Positions 26,340 through 36,149 of a stretch of 64,000 nucleotides of DNA are shown here, piece by piece; position 1 is the stretch's first letter; every line of letters begins with the position of its first letter. Position numbers and translations under genes: made by a program. The notes under the pieces are model-generated. The model had not been told where the DNA came from. It saw only the letters and a list, made by a program, of their open reading frames with translations, and did no database searches. Source of the DNA: Sinorhizobium garamanticum. Its GTDB lineage: Bacteria > Pseudomonadota > Alphaproteobacteria > Rhizobiales > Rhizobiaceae. The stretch is from assembly GCF_029892065.1 (NCBI RefSeq), contig NZ_CP120373.1, positions 248,001-312,000 on the forward strand. The letters are read 5' to 3'.

Positions 26340-29251
26340 TGCCCCGAACCTCTAAGCCGTTCGCGCGACCAGCCGCAAAGCTGGCGGCGTTTCTGGTCGC
26401 ATTCGTCGTCTTCGCCATTGGCTTTGCCGGCGGCGTCGCGCATGCGCTCGAACCGGTGAAGATCTCGCGCGAGGATACGGCACTCGATCTGACGGCCACG
26501 ACCGAGATCTATAGTGGAAGGGGCGAGGCGTTCCAGGTTTCGACGGCGCCCGGCACCGACGGCATAGTGCGCCGCATCGAGGTGCGCTCGAGTACCGAGA
26601 ACCACCAGGGCGATTGGGCGGTCTTCGCGCTCGCAAATGTCTCCGAGGAGCAGCTCGAGCGCGTGATCGTCGCGCCGCATTTCCGGCTCGTGAATTCAAA
26701 GCTGTTCTGGCCGGACCTCGGTTCCCAGCGCATCCTGTCCATCACACCGAGCGAAGGCTTTGCCCTCGACCGGCAGCCGAGCGATGAGGCCGACGTTTTC
26801 CGCATCACCCTCAATCCGGGCGCCGTCATCACCTTCGTCGCCGAGCTTGCCACTCCCGATCTGCCGCAGATCTATCTTTGGCAGCCCGATGCCTACAAGG
26901 ACACGGTCAATGCGTTCACGCTCTACCGTGGCATCGTGCTCGGGATCGCCGGTCTTCTGGCGGTATTCCTGACGATCCTCTTCGTCGTCAAGGGAACCTC
27001 GATGCTGCCGGCGACGGCCGCGCTTGCCTGGGCAGTGCTCGCCTACATCTGCGTCGATTTCGGATTCCTGTCGAAGCTGATCAGCGTCACCGCCGGCGAC
27101 GAGCGAATATGGCGAGCGGGCACCGAAGTCTTCCTGGCGGCCGGACTGGTCGTTTTCCTCTTCACCTACCTCAACCTCAATCGCTGGCATCAGCATCTCG
27201 GCTATGCAACGCTCGCCTGGATTCTTGGCCTGGCACTGCTCTTCGGCGTCGCGGTCTATGACCCGGCGATCGCCTCGGGCATTGCCCGCCTCTCCTTCGC
27301 GCTAACGGCAAGCGTCGGCATCGTGCTGATCGCCTATCTCGGCTTCAACCGCTACGACCGCGCGATCCTTCTGGTTCCGGCCTGGCTTCTGATTCTTGTC
27401 TGGCTTTTCGGCGCATGGCTCGCGGTCACCGGCCAGCTCGCCAACGATATCGTTCAGCCGGCGCTCGGCGGCGGCCTCGTGCTGATCGTGCTCTTGATCG
27501 GCTTCACCGTGATGCAGCATGCCTTCGCGGGCGGCGCTTATCAGCAAGGTCTTTTCTCCGATCTGGAGCGGCAGTCGCTCGCGCTTACGGGATCGGGTGA
27601 CACCGTGTGGGATTGGGACGTCGCGCGCGACCGCGTCGTGACCATCCCGGACATCTCGCACCAGCTCGGCCTGTCGCTCGGAACGATGAACGGCCCCGTC
27701 CGGAACTGGGTGCCACGCCTGCACCCGGACGACCGCGATCGTTTCCGCGCAACGCTCGACGTGCTGCTGGAGCATAGGCGCGGCCGGCTGAACCATGAAT
27801 TTCGCGTACGCGCCGAAGATGGCCACTATCATTGGCTGTCGATCCGCGCGCGCCCGGTGCTCGGCGCAAACGGTGAGATCATCCGTTGCGTCGGGACCAT
27901 CGTCGACATCACCGAACAGCGCAATTCGATCGAGCGGCTGTTGCACAACGCGCTCCACGACAATCTGACCGGCCTTCCGAACAGACAGGTGTTTCTCGAC
28001 CGCTTGCAGGCAATTCTGCTGATGGCCGACGGCTCCGGCTCGGTGCGACCGACCGTTCTTGCGATCGACATCGATCGCTACAAGCAAGTCAATGATTTGC
28101 TCGGCATCGCGGCCGGCGACAACATTCTCATCGCGTTGACGCGCCGTCTGCGCCGTCTGCTGCGTCCGCAGGACACACTGGCACGCCTCGGCGGCGATCA
28201 ATTCGGCCTGATCCTTCTGTCCGAGCGCGATCCGGCGAAAATCGCCGATTTTGCCGATGCGGTCAGCAAGGCGATCATGGTCCCGCTCAACTACGGCAAT
28301 CGCGAGATCAATCTCACTGCCTCGATCGGCCTAGTTTCCTGGCTCGACCAGGAGCAGAGCGCAGCCGGCCTTCTCGACGACGCGGAGCTCGCGATGTTCC
28401 GCGCCAAGAAGGCAGGCGGCAACCGTGTCGAACCGTTCCGTCCAGCCTTCAGAACCTCCGGGTCGGATCGCCTGCAGCTCGAGGCGGACCTGAAGCGGGC
28501 GATCGAGCGCAAGGAACTTTCGCTGGTCTACCAGCCGATCGTCCGGCTCAACGACGCCGAAATCGCCGGCTTCGAGGCGCTGATGCGCTGGGATCATCCG
28601 AAGCGCGGCAACGTCTCGCCGACGGAATTCATCCCGATCGCCGAGAATTCCGATCTCATCAATCAGCTTGGCATGTTCGCCTTCGACAGGGCGACGAGCG
28701 ACCTCACCGATTGGCAGATACAGACGGGCGACCTGCCGATCTTCGTGGCGATCAATCTTTCGAGCGCACAGCTTCTGAACAACGAGCTTTATGACGACAT
28801 TCGGGCGGTGCTCAACAAGAACCGCTGCGATCCGGCGAAGGTCAAGATGGAGCTGACGGAATCGCTGGTGATGGAAAATCCGGAACAGGCGCGGCTCGTC
28901 CTCGAAAAGCTCAAGGAGGCAGGTCTGCGGCTGGCGCTCGACGATTTCGGCACCGGCCACTCGTCACTCTCCTACCTGACGCGTTTCCCCTTCGACACGA
29001 TCAAGATCGACAAGGCGCTCGTGCGCGACCCGAGCGACAAGCGCGGCATCCTTTTGCGTTCCGTGATCACGATGGCCCGCGAACTCGATATGCAGGTGGT
29101 CGCCGAAGGCATCGAGTCCGAAGAAGATGCGATCCAACTCGCCCAGATGGGTTGCGACTACGGCCAGAGTTTCCTCTTCGGCCCGCCGGTCGGATCGGAA
29201 TCGATCCTGCGTCTGTTGAAGGAACGGTTTCCACTGATGAAGAGGGCTTGA
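26339..29251 (+). CDS. Membrane PAS-GGDEF-EAL protein, probable c-di-GMP phosphodiesterase
   Basis: 970 residues. A signal/anchor (about 12-38) is followed by a periplasmic region (40-195), a block of about seven hydrophobic helices (200-400, a 7TM-type sensor), PAS (about 425-530), GGDEF (540-700) and EAL (710-965). The GGDEF signature is GGDQF, missing the catalytic Glu, so cyclase activity is doubtful. EAL residues are intact: FEALMRWDHP, MELTESLVMENP, LDDFGTGHSSL, IKIDKALV and AEGIESEED. It most likely hydrolyses c-di-GMP in response to an envelope signal, governing motility versus exopolysaccharide. Start at ATG 26339 overlaps the acetyltransferase stop. Confidence 0.92.
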   Translation: MPRTSKPFARPAAKLAAFLVAFVVFAIGFAGGVAHALEPVKISREDTALDLTATTEIYSGRGEAFQVSTAPGTDGIVRRIEVRSSTENHQGDWAVFALANVSEEQLERVIVAPHFRLVNSKLFWPDLGSQRILSITPSEGFALDRQPSDEADVFRITLNPGAVITFVAELATPDLPQIYLWQPDAYKDTVNAFTLYRGIVLGIAGLLAVFLTILFVVKGTSMLPATAALAWAVLAYICVDFGFLSKLISVTAGDERIWRAGTEVFLAAGLVVFLFTYLNLNRWHQHLGYATLAWILGLALLFGVAVYDPAIASGIARLSFALTASVGIVLIAYLGFNRYDRAILLVPAWLLILVWLFGAWLAVTGQLANDIVQPALGGGLVLIVLLIGFTVMQHAFAGGAYQQGLFSDLERQSLALTGSGDTVWDWDVARDRVVTIPDISHQLGLSLGTMNGPVRNWVPRLHPDDRDRFRATLDVLLEHRRGRLNHEFRVRAEDGHYHWLSIRARPVLGANGEIIRCVGTIVDITEQRNSIERLLHNALHDNLTGLPNRQVFLDRLQAILLMADGSGSVRPTVLAIDIDRYKQVNDLLGIAAGDNILIALTRRLRRLLRPQDTLARLGGDQFGLILLSERDPAKIADFADAVSKAIMVPLNYGNREINLTASIGLVSWLDQEQSAAGLLDDAELAMFRAKKAGGNRVEPFRPAFRTSGSDRLQLEADLKRAIERKELSLVYQPIVRLNDAEIAGFEALMRWDHPKRGNVSPTEFIPIAENSDLINQLGMFAFDRATSDLTDWQIQTGDLPIFVAINLSSAQLLNNELYDDIRAVLNKNRCDPAKVKMELTESLVMENPEQARLVLEKLKEAGLRLALDDFGTGHSSLSYLTRFPFDTIKIDKALVRDPSDKRGILLRSVITMARELDMQVVAEGIESEEDAIQLAQMGCDYGQSFLFGPPVGSESILRLLKERFPLMKRA

Positions 29252-29278
29252 GATCAGCGAAGGTGCGGACGCCGAAAG

Positions 29279-30343
29279 CTAAGCGCGGCGCCTTGTGTGT
29301 ATCAACTTCCCAATGAAATCGAGCTTTTCGATCACCGGACGCGACAGCACGAAAGGGTAGCTGTCGGGCTGCCCCATGCTACGTTGAATGCTGTTCAGCG
29401 CTACGCTGAGCGGTATCCAAGCGTCGACGAGTGTCTGTGCGTCCTGCGCCGCATAGGGGTCGAAGTCCACTTCTGCTGCCGTTCCTCGATGGCTCGGATC
29501 AGTCGAGAGACCGAAGGCGCGCGCCGTTTCCAGCGCATCCACGATGTGGAGATAATGCGCCCAGCATTCGGCGAAATCTTCGGCTGGATGGCAGCTTGCA
29601 TAAGTGGAAATGAAGCGGTCCTGCCAGTCCGCAGGCGGGCCATACTCGTAGTTTCGTCGCAGCGCCTCCGCGTAATCTTGGCGCTCGTCGCCGAACAATG
29701 CTCGCCCCTCCGCCAGCGTCTGGTCGTCGCGGAAAAGCTGAGCCCAGTAGAAGTGTCCTATCTCGTGGCGGAAGTGGCCAAGCAACGTCCGATAGGGCTC
29801 GTTCATCGACACCCTGATGCTTTCGCGTGTCTCGTCATCGGCCTCAACGGCGCGCAATCTGATCACACCGTCCTCGTAACCGGTCATCGCCGGGACGACG
29901 TTTCCGCCGTCATCAAGCTCGTCGGCGAGAAAATCGAAAACCAGGCCAGCTTCCGGATCTTCGCTGCGATCGGGGTGAGGTAAGTTCAACCGGATCAGCG
30001 AATAGAAGAGGTGCCGCTGCGCTTGCCCTATGCGCTGCCATCGCCGCAACCCTTCGGGCCTACCGGTCACAGGCACGATCCGATTGTGACGACATGCCAT
30101 GCAATAGGAACCCGATTCCGCGTCGGTCAGCATCCAATTGCAAACGTCGGTTGCTGCATTGGCACAAAACCGCAGGCTTCTGTCCGGCAGCGCAGCACTT
30201 TGCCAGAGTTTGCCGTCAGCCGGCACCACAGTGTACATCGCACTCTGTTCGGGGAGAAAGCCAAGTTGGCCGCCGCAGGCGACGCAGACACGGTTGTCGA
30301 AATAGACCGGCTGGCCACAATTGCTGCACTGGAAGAGCTTCAT
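29279..30343 (-). CDS. Zinc-ribbon putative metallopeptidase (Peptidase_Mx type)
   Basis: 354 residues. Two N-terminal zinc-ribbon knuckles (LFQCSNCGQPVYFDNRVCVACGG, then a CNW...CMAC pair near 75-95) precede a HEIGH zinc-protease motif in LLGHFRHEIGHFYWAQLF near 215. A further Glu lies in PAEDFAECWAHYLHIVD. This matches the putative zinc-binding metallopeptidase family with an N-terminal ribbon; activity is unproven. Start chosen at 30341-30343 (MKLFQCSNC); the 13-residue longer form has no better ribosome-binding site. Cytoplasmic, no signal peptide. Confidence 0.85.
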   Translation of the reverse strand: MKLFQCSNCGQPVYFDNRVCVACGGQLGFLPEQSAMYTVVPADGKLWQSAALPDRSLRFCANAATDVCNWMLTDAESGSYCMACRHNRIVPVTGRPEGLRRWQRIGQAQRHLFYSLIRLNLPHPDRSEDPEAGLVFDFLADELDDGGNVVPAMTGYEDGVIRLRAVEADDETRESIRVSMNEPYRTLLGHFRHEIGHFYWAQLFRDDQTLAEGRALFGDERQDYAEALRRNYEYGPPADWQDRFISTYASCHPAEDFAECWAHYLHIVDALETARAFGLSTDPSHRGTAAEVDFDPYAAQDAQTLVDAWIPLSVALNSIQRSMGQPDSYPFVLSRPVIEKLDFIGKLIHTRRRA

Positions 30344-30457
30344 AGAGCCACCGGCTGCACGGGTTAACACAGCATGCGTCACGAGCGGGAACTGCGCTCG
30401 GTAACGAAACAGGGCTGGAGAGGTTCCCCAGGGTCGGCAACGCGACCGGCTTCACCG

Positions 30458-31063
30458 TCAAGCGTGGCCGGCATCCGTGGAAAGCATCGCGGAGCTGACG
30501 CCCATCAGCTCGAGCGCCCGGTCATATTTCTCGTCCAAGGCGCGGTCGAAGATCAGCTCCTCGCGTGCGGGGCAAGTCAGCCAGCCGTTCTGGGCGATCT
30601 CGTTCTCGAGTTGGCCGGGCCCCCATCCTGCATAACCAAGCAGCATCGTCGCCTTGAGGGGTCCCTCGCCACGCGAAATGGCTCGGACGATATCGAGCGT
30701 TGCCGTCAGGCAGATGTCATCGCTGACGGGAATGCTGGAATCGCTCAAATAATCGTCAGAATGCAGCACGAAGCCGCGGCCGGTCTCGACCGGACCGCCT
30801 GCCTGTATCTGAAATTCCCTTGTCGTTGCGGGCAGGCGGATCGCCTCCTCCTCGTCAAGGATCTGCAGATGCAAGAGCACATCCGGGAAGGTCAGCCGTT
30901 GGGGCCGGTTGAGGACGAATCCCATCGCCCCGTCCTCGGAATGGGCGCAGACGAAAATGACTGTGCGGGCAAAATTGGCATCAAACATGCTCGGCATGGC
31001 GATCAGGAATTGACCGTCAAGGAAACCACGCTCGCGTGTCTTGTGCAGCACCGTTGTCGCCAT
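30458..31063 (-). CDS. YqgE/AlgH family protein (UPF0301)
   Basis: 201 residues with family hallmarks [41 protein letters not shown], the [14 protein letters not shown] core and [16 protein letters not shown]. The biochemical role of the family is unresolved; AlgH influences alginate regulation in Pseudomonas. Divergent from the DsbD-N-domain gene, sharing a 165-bp promoter region. The zinc-ribbon peptidase gene is 114 nt downstream on the same strand. Confidence 0.93.
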   Translation of the reverse strand: MATTVLHKTRERGFLDGQFLIAMPSMFDANFARTVIFVCAHSEDGAMGFVLNRPQRLTFPDVLLHLQILDEEEAIRLPATTREFQIQAGGPVETGRGFVLHSDDYLSDSSIPVSDDICLTATLDIVRAISRGEGPLKATMLLGYAGWGPGQLENEIAQNGWLTCPAREELIFDRALDEKYDRALELMGVSSAMLSTDAGHA

Positions 31064-31228
31064 AATGGGTATAGCCTACCAATTCGTCACGAAATGAAAA
31101 GCGCCTCTACGTGGCGGCTGCGAAAATTTGCACGCACGCCGCTCCCGCGTGCCGATCAAGCGATTATGATCGCCGGCATAGGCAGCGGTGGCTGGCGGCA
31201 CGGGCCGAAGAGCGGTAATGCTTAACCC

Positions 31229-32086
31229 ATGACCACGCGCCCCACAGTAGAGAAGATGGTCCAACGCGCCGCCACGGCAAGTCTTCTGCCTTTATTTTTT
31301 CTATTTTTTCCTCCCGCCAAATCGCATGCGGCCGCCAGCGAATGGGTGACGTCGGCCGGTGGCGCCATCCGTCTCGTCGCCGCGCAGCCCGAAGCGGACG
31401 GCACCATACCGGCTATTCTCGAGGTCAAGCTCAAACCCGGCTGGAAGACCTACTGGCGCAATCCGGGGGCAAGCGGAATACCCCCACAGATTACGATCGA
31501 CCCCTCCTCTGGCGTTGTTCTGAAGGGCATCGATTTCCCCGCACCGAGGACCTTCGGTGAAGGACCGGCGCGCTATGTCGGGTATGACACCCCCGTCACC
31601 TTCCCGCTCGCGCTGAAGAGAACACGTGGCGACGGCGACCTCGCCCTCCGCGCGTCCGTCTTCCTGGGCATCTGCGAGGACATCTGCATCCCGGTCCAAG
31701 GCGAACTGAACCTTGTCCTCAAGAAGGGCGAGTTCGACAATCCGCTCGACAGGGCACGCATCGCCGATGCCGTGGCGGCCCTGCCGCAAGCCCCGTCGAC
31801 CGATTTCAACGTCACGACAGCAAGCTTCGATGCAGAGGCTGGAGCGATCCGGCTCCGCCTTCAATTACCTCCGGAGGCAAAGACTGGTCAGCCGGATCTC
31901 TTTCTCGCCGGCCCCTCCGGCATGAGCTTCGGCGAGCCGGCCTTCGGAGCTGAAACGGGCATTCAGCGCACCGCGGACATCCCGGTAAAGCTCTCGGGGA
32001 AGGACAAGAACATCAAGGGAAAGCCGATTGCACTGACTGTGCGCGCTGGCAGCCGGAGCATGGAAACGACCCTTGCCTTTGATTGA
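31229..32086 (+). CDS. Stand-alone DsbD N-terminal-type periplasmic domain protein
   Basis: 285 residues. A signal peptide (hydrophobic LLPLFFLFF, cleavage near SHAAAS at about 33) is followed by an immunoglobulin-like DsbD-alpha domain containing LKPGWKTYWRNPGASGIPPQI, FPLALKR and the cysteine pair in FLGICEDICIPVQGEL near 150. The rest of DsbD (eight-helix core and thioredoxin end) is absent and not encoded next door. It may carry electrons from an unlinked CcdA/DsbD-like partner to periplasmic substrates. The peroxiredoxin gene follows by 72 nt. Confidence 0.8.
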   Translation: MTTRPTVEKMVQRAATASLLPLFFLFFPPAKSHAAASEWVTSAGGAIRLVAAQPEADGTIPAILEVKLKPGWKTYWRNPGASGIPPQITIDPSSGVVLKGIDFPAPRTFGEGPARYVGYDTPVTFPLALKRTRGDGDLALRASVFLGICEDICIPVQGELNLVLKKGEFDNPLDRARIADAVAALPQAPSTDFNVTTASFDAEAGAIRLRLQLPPEAKTGQPDLFLAGPSGMSFGEPAFGAETGIQRTADIPVKLSGKDKNIKGKPIALTVRAGSRSMETTLAFD

Positions 32087-32158
32087 TCGCGACCTATAGT
32101 CCCTCACGCGTTCGGTCGCTCCCATCGCACCGAACTCGTTCATATCAGGGAGAGAACT

Positions 32159-32644
32159 GTGACTATTTCCGTCGGAGACAAGCTGCCCACCGCAACTTTC
32201 AAGGAAAAGACTGCCGACGGCCCGGTTGAGGTGACGACGGAAGAGCTCTTCAAAGGCAAACGCGTCGTTCTTTTTGCCGTTCCCGGTGCCTTCACGCCCA
32301 CCTGCTCGCTCAATCACCTTCCCGGCTATCTCGAAAACCGCGACGCGATCCTTGCCCGCGGCGTCGACGACATTGCCGTGGTCGCGGTCAATGACCTGCA
32401 CGTCATGGGCGCCTGGGCAACCGCGTCCGGCGGCTTGGGCAAAATCCACTTCCTGTCGGACTGGGATGCCGCTTTCACGAAGGCGCTAGGCATGGATATC
32501 GATCTATCCGCTGGTACGCTCGGCATCCGCTCCAAGCGCTACTCGATGCTGGTCGAAGACGGGGTGGTAAAGGCGCTGAACGTCGAGGACTCCCCCGGTC
32601 AGGCGACCGTTTCGGGCGCGGCCGCCATGCTGGAGCAGCTTTGA
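32159..32644 (+). CDS. Peroxiredoxin (Prx5-type)
   Basis: 161 residues. The peroxidatic cysteine is in VPGAFTPTCSLNHLPGY near residue 48, with the Prx5/AhpE-like segment VNDLHVMGAWA and C-terminal VEDGVVKALNVED. It reduces H2O2 and organic peroxides in the cytosol using glutathione/glutaredoxin or thioredoxin. Start is GTG with GGGAGAG at the right distance. It follows the DsbD-like gene and precedes a bidirectional terminator shared with rnhA. Confidence 0.93.
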   Translation: MTISVGDKLPTATFKEKTADGPVEVTTEELFKGKRVVLFAVPGAFTPTCSLNHLPGYLENRDAILARGVDDIAVVAVNDLHVMGAWATASGGLGKIHFLSDWDAAFTKALGMDIDLSAGTLGIRSKRYSMLVEDGVVKALNVEDSPGQATVSGAAAMLEQL

Positions 32645-32660
32645 AAAGCTCGGATCAATC

Positions 32661-32684
32661 AAACGGGCCGGGTCCGGCCCGTTT
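32661..32684. terminator. Bidirectional terminator between peroxiredoxin and rnhA
   Basis: AAACGGGCC-GGGTCC-GGCCCGTTT stem just beyond the two convergent stop codons, with T-rich flank on the plus strand. Confidence 0.85.
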
Positions 32685-32685
32685 C

Positions 32686-33147
32686 TTATGAGACGATATC
32701 CGGGCGGCGCGCTTTCTTGAACGGCTCCATGCCCTTGCGCGCGAGCTCATCCGCGCGCTCGTTCTCCGGATGTCCCGCATGGCCCTTGACCCAATGCCAG
32801 GTCACCTTGTGGCGTCCCCTCGCCTCATCGAGCGCCTGCCAAAGCTCGCCATTCTTCACCGGCTTCCGATCCCCGGTCTTCCAGCCATTGCGCTTCCAGC
32901 CGTGAATCCATTTGGAGATGCCGTCCATGACGTATTTGCTGTCAGTGTGAAGATCGACTTCGCAGGGTTGCTTCAGCGCATTCAGCGCCGAGATCGCGGC
33001 CAGCAACTCCATGCGGTTGTTGGTAGTCTCGGCCTCTCCACCGGACATTTCCTTCTCGACGTCGCCGTAGCGAAGCACTGCACCCCAGCCGCCCGGGCCG
33101 GGATTTCCCGAACAGGCGCCATCGGTAAAGATGTCGACGTGCTTCAT
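32686..33147 (-). CDS. rnhA: Ribonuclease HI
   Basis: 153 residues. Catalytic acidic residues are visible: D in [18 protein letters not shown] in [11 protein letters not shown] in [13 protein letters not shown] and D in ENERADELA. It degrades the RNA of RNA-DNA hybrids. The start at 33145-33147 (MKHVDIF) overlaps the thrB stop as ATGA, so the two are translationally coupled; a long upstream extension belongs to the shifted thrB region and is rejected. Confidence 0.96.
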   Translation of the reverse strand: MKHVDIFTDGACSGNPGPGGWGAVLRYGDVEKEMSGGEAETTNNRMELLAAISALNALKQPCEVDLHTDSKYVMDGISKWIHGWKRNGWKTGDRKPVKNGELWQALDEARGRHKVTWHWVKGHAGHPENERADELARKGMEPFKKARRPDIVS

Positions 33148-34124
33148 GCCGATGCCTCTTGACGCGTGAGGCCGTATTCGGCGCTCGACAGGATAGCGCG
33201 ATGGAAGCGGATCTTCGTCAGGTATTCGAGCGGATCCTTCTTCACCACGAGTGCGCCGGGAGGCGTCATCAGCCAGTCGTAAAGGCGGGTCAGGAAGAAG
33301 CGCAGGGCTGCCCCCCGCGCAAGCAACGGCAGGGCCGCCACTTCTTCTGCCGTCAGCCTTCGTACACTCTGGTAACCCGACAGCAGCGCCATGCCCTTGG
33401 TGATGTTGTAGGAACCGTTCTTCTCGAAGCACCAGGAATTCAGGCAGACGGCGACGTCATAAGCAAGGAAATCGTTGCAGGCGAAATAGAAATCGATGAG
33501 GCCCGATAGGCGATCGCCAAGGAAGAAGACGTTGTCGGGGAAGAGATCGGCGTGGATGACGCCTTCCGGCAGGTTCTTCGGCCAGCGTGCCTCCAGATAG
33601 CTCAGCTCCGCCGCGATCTCATCCTTCAAGCCGGCCTGCACTTCATCGGCACGGGCCTCCGAGTTCTGCCAGAGCGGACGCCAGCCAGCAACCGAGAGCG
33701 CGTTGGCGCGCTTCAAAGGAAAATCCTGGCCTGCGACATGCATGGCTGCAAGTGCGCGGCCGACTTCACGGCAATGCTGCGCCTCGGGCTTTCTCAACCA
33801 CATGCCTTCGAGGAAGGAGATCACGGCGGCCGGACGGCCGGACAGTTCCCCCAGAAGCTCGCCGTCCGCGCGCGGCAGCGGCAGCGGGCAGGACAGCCCC
33901 CGTTCGGCCAGATGGTGCATCAGGCCAAGGAAGAACGGCAGATCGTCCGCGTTCACACGCCTTTCGTAAAGCGTGAGAATATAAGAGCCCTTGGTCGTGT
34001 GGAGAAGGAAGTTCGAGTTTTCGACCCCTTCCGCAATGCCCTTGTAGGAGGTCAGGGCACCTACGTCATAGGCTGCCAGAAAACGGATCAGATCGTCTTC
34101 CGTGATGTCGGTATAAACTGCCAA
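33144..34124 (-). CDS. thrB: Homoserine kinase (APH-like ThrB)
   Basis: 326 residues. This is the alphaproteobacterial ThrB with an aminoglycoside-phosphotransferase/choline-kinase fold. It opens [22 protein letters not shown], then [18 protein letters not shown], the catalytic loop [16 protein letters not shown] near 195 and the metal Asp in [11 protein letters not shown]. It phosphorylates homoserine for threonine synthesis and works with thrC at 22756. It sits between ispH (68 nt upstream) and rnhA (overlapping). Confidence 0.95.
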   Translation of the reverse strand: MAVYTDITEDDLIRFLAAYDVGALTSYKGIAEGVENSNFLLHTTKGSYILTLYERRVNADDLPFFLGLMHHLAERGLSCPLPLPRADGELLGELSGRPAAVISFLEGMWLRKPEAQHCREVGRALAAMHVAGQDFPLKRANALSVAGWRPLWQNSEARADEVQAGLKDEIAAELSYLEARWPKNLPEGVIHADLFPDNVFFLGDRLSGLIDFYFACNDFLAYDVAVCLNSWCFEKNGSYNITKGMALLSGYQSVRRLTAEEVAALPLLARGAALRFFLTRLYDWLMTPPGALVVKKDPLEYLTKIRFHRAILSSAEYGLTRQEASA

Positions 34125-34191
34125 GGTTCGCCACTTTCAGAAACGCAATTCGGGTAGTTGGAGCAGCCGCGGGCGGAACACCGCGCTTTGA

Positions 34192-35202
34192 TTATTCGCC
34201 GTTGACGAAAGCCATGTCGGCGGTGGTCAATTCGACGTGGCGGAGCTCCCGGTTGACGAGAAAGTTCTCATTTTCCTCGACCGTATCGGCAAGCTCTACC
34301 ACCGCATCGTAACGCTCGCGGAACGCCTCGATGATTTCGTTGACGATGACTTCCGGCGCAGACGCGCCTGCCGACAGGCCGACCGTAGAGATGTCCCCGA
34401 TCGCTTCCCAGTCGATTTCCGACGCGCGCTGGACCAGAACCGATTTCTTTGCGCCGGCTCTCAGCGCCACTTCGACGAGGCGCTTGGAATTGGACGAATT
34501 CGGCGCGCCGACGATCAGGAACAAGTCGCAGCCCAGTGCCGCCTGCTTTACCGCTTCCTGGCGGTTCGTGGTCGCGTAGCAGATCGAATCGGCCGCCGGC
34601 GCAGTCAGATTCGGGAAGCGCTCGTGCAGCCGCTTGATTACGCCGGCGGTGTCGTCGACCGACAGCGTCGTCTGGGTCACGAATCCGAGATTATCGGGAT
34701 CCGGCGGCACGTAGACGTCCGCGTCTTCGACGGTCTCGACAAGCGACACGGCGCCCTCGGGCAGTTGGCCCATCGTGCCGATAACCTCCGGGTGCCCAGC
34801 ATGACCGATGAGCACGACATGGCGTCCCAGCCGATGGTGACGCATCGCCTGCTTGTGCACCTTCGACACAAGCGGGCAGGTGGCGTCGAGATAGAAGAGA
34901 TTGCGCGCATCCGCATCCGCCGGCACGGACTTCGGAACGCCATGGGCCGAAAAGACCACCGGCTGCTTGCGATGCTCCGGCGGAATCTCGTCCAACTCCT
35001 CGACGAAGATCGCACCCTTGGCCTCAAGCCCCTCGACAACATAGCGGTTGTGCACGATCTCGTGGCGGACGTAGACCGGCGCGCCGAACTCTTTCAACGC
35101 CAGAACGACGATCTGGATCGCCCGATCAACGCCGGCGCAGAAGCCACGCGGGCCGCAGAGGCGAATGGTAACCGGAGATTTTGCTGCCGCGGATGAGGCC
35201 AT
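34192..35202 (-). CDS. ispH: 4-hydroxy-3-methylbut-2-enyl diphosphate reductase
   Basis: 336 residues. The last enzyme of the MEP isoprenoid pathway, producing IPP and DMAPP. Three Fe-S cysteines are visible: [16 protein letters not shown] near 22, [18 protein letters not shown] near 110, and [14 protein letters not shown] near 205. The family histidine is in [14 protein letters not shown] and the ligand loop in [12 protein letters not shown]. Probable first gene of ispH-thrB-rnhA. A GCCGGG-CTAA-CCCGGC hairpin lies in its leader region (35240-35255). Confidence 0.96.
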   Translation of the reverse strand: MASSAAAKSPVTIRLCGPRGFCAGVDRAIQIVVLALKEFGAPVYVRHEIVHNRYVVEGLEAKGAIFVEELDEIPPEHRKQPVVFSAHGVPKSVPADADARNLFYLDATCPLVSKVHKQAMRHHRLGRHVVLIGHAGHPEVIGTMGQLPEGAVSLVETVEDADVYVPPDPDNLGFVTQTTLSVDDTAGVIKRLHERFPNLTAPAADSICYATTNRQEAVKQAALGCDLFLIVGAPNSSNSKRLVEVALRAGAKKSVLVQRASEIDWEAIGDISTVGLSAGASAPEVIVNEIIEAFRERYDAVVELADTVEENENFLVNRELRHVELTTADMAFVNGE

Positions 35203-35360
35203 GAGTCACGAAACTGTAGAACAAACAGGGGCGAACATAGCCGGGCTAACCCGGCCATGCGCCATATATAGCGGCAACGGCAACGCACACAAGGAAGAAC
35301 ACCTTCAACCGAGCAAATGCCGCGTCCCGGCTCGGATCGCCGGACAAGATCGCATGCGCC

Positions 35361-36149
35361 TCATGTCCGGGATCCGACGTCGGAAGCGGAATTTTCCTGA
35401 TTGGGCTGCCGCCTGCGGCGATAGAAGTAAACGCCACTCACCGCCACGAGCGCAGCTGCAAGGCCGTACCACGTAACGGCATATTGCAGATGGTTGTTCG
35501 GCAAGTCGAATTGCGTGACGCCGCCGATCGGCAGACCGCCTGGATTTGGGGAGGCATCGGCGTCCACGAAGAAGGGGACAAGACGACCGGTCGCAATACC
35601 GGCCGCGGCCGCCATCGCGTCGAGGTCCTTCCAGTAGAAAATGTTCTTGGCGACGTCGTTATCGGGAACGAGAGAGGAAGGCTTTTCCGAAAGTCTCGGG
35701 CGGGCAAGCCCGTTCACCGTTACCGTTCCGGCAACCTGCCCGTCGGGGCGCACCGACGCGTCCTTCTTCTCGAACGGCACGAAGCCGCGATTGACGAAAA
35801 GGGCGCGGCCATCTTCGAGCATCAGCGGGGTGAAGACGTAGTAGCCGGTGCGACCTTCGTGGGTGGCGAAGAAATGGCGCTCCTTGCCGTGATCGTAGGT
35901 GCCCAATACACGAACGGTGCGGTAGTCGATGTCCTCGCCCGCAGCAGCCATCGTCTCGATTTCCTTGAGCGAGACCGGCGGCGCCGTGCGCCGCTCCGCG
36001 ATCGCGGTCAGCAGTGCCTCCTTCCACTGAAGCCGCTGCATCTGCCATGTGCCGAGCGACAAAAGCACGCCAAGAGCCGCAACCACCAGGAAAAGGCCGG
36101 CAATCTTGCCGAGGCGGCCGCGCCCCTCAGGCTTGCGCTTCTCAACCAC
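35361..36149 (-). CDS. SURF1-family cytochrome oxidase biogenesis protein
   Basis: About 262 residues with two membrane helices, one at 10-30 (KIAGLFLVVAALGVLLSLGTWQ) and one near the C-terminus (YAVTWYGLAAALVAVSGVYFYRRRR), flanking a periplasmic domain. It has the SURF1 hallmarks WQMQRLQWKEALL and GYYVFTPL...FVNRGFVP. It delivers or stabilises haem a during aa3 oxidase assembly. I prefer GTG 36147-36149, preceded by GGTGAGA and overlapping the DUF983 stop; an alternative GTG is at 36161. Last gene of the cta operon. Confidence 0.9.
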   Translation of the reverse strand: MVEKRKPEGRGRLGKIAGLFLVVAALGVLLSLGTWQMQRLQWKEALLTAIAERRTAPPVSLKEIETMAAAGEDIDYRTVRVLGTYDHGKERHFFATHEGRTGYYVFTPLMLEDGRALFVNRGFVPFEKKDASVRPDGQVAGTVTVNGLARPRLSEKPSSLVPDNDVAKNIFYWKDLDAMAAAAGIATGRLVPFFVDADASPNPGGLPIGGVTQFDLPNNHLQYAVTWYGLAAALVAVSGVYFYRRRRQPNQENSASDVGSRT

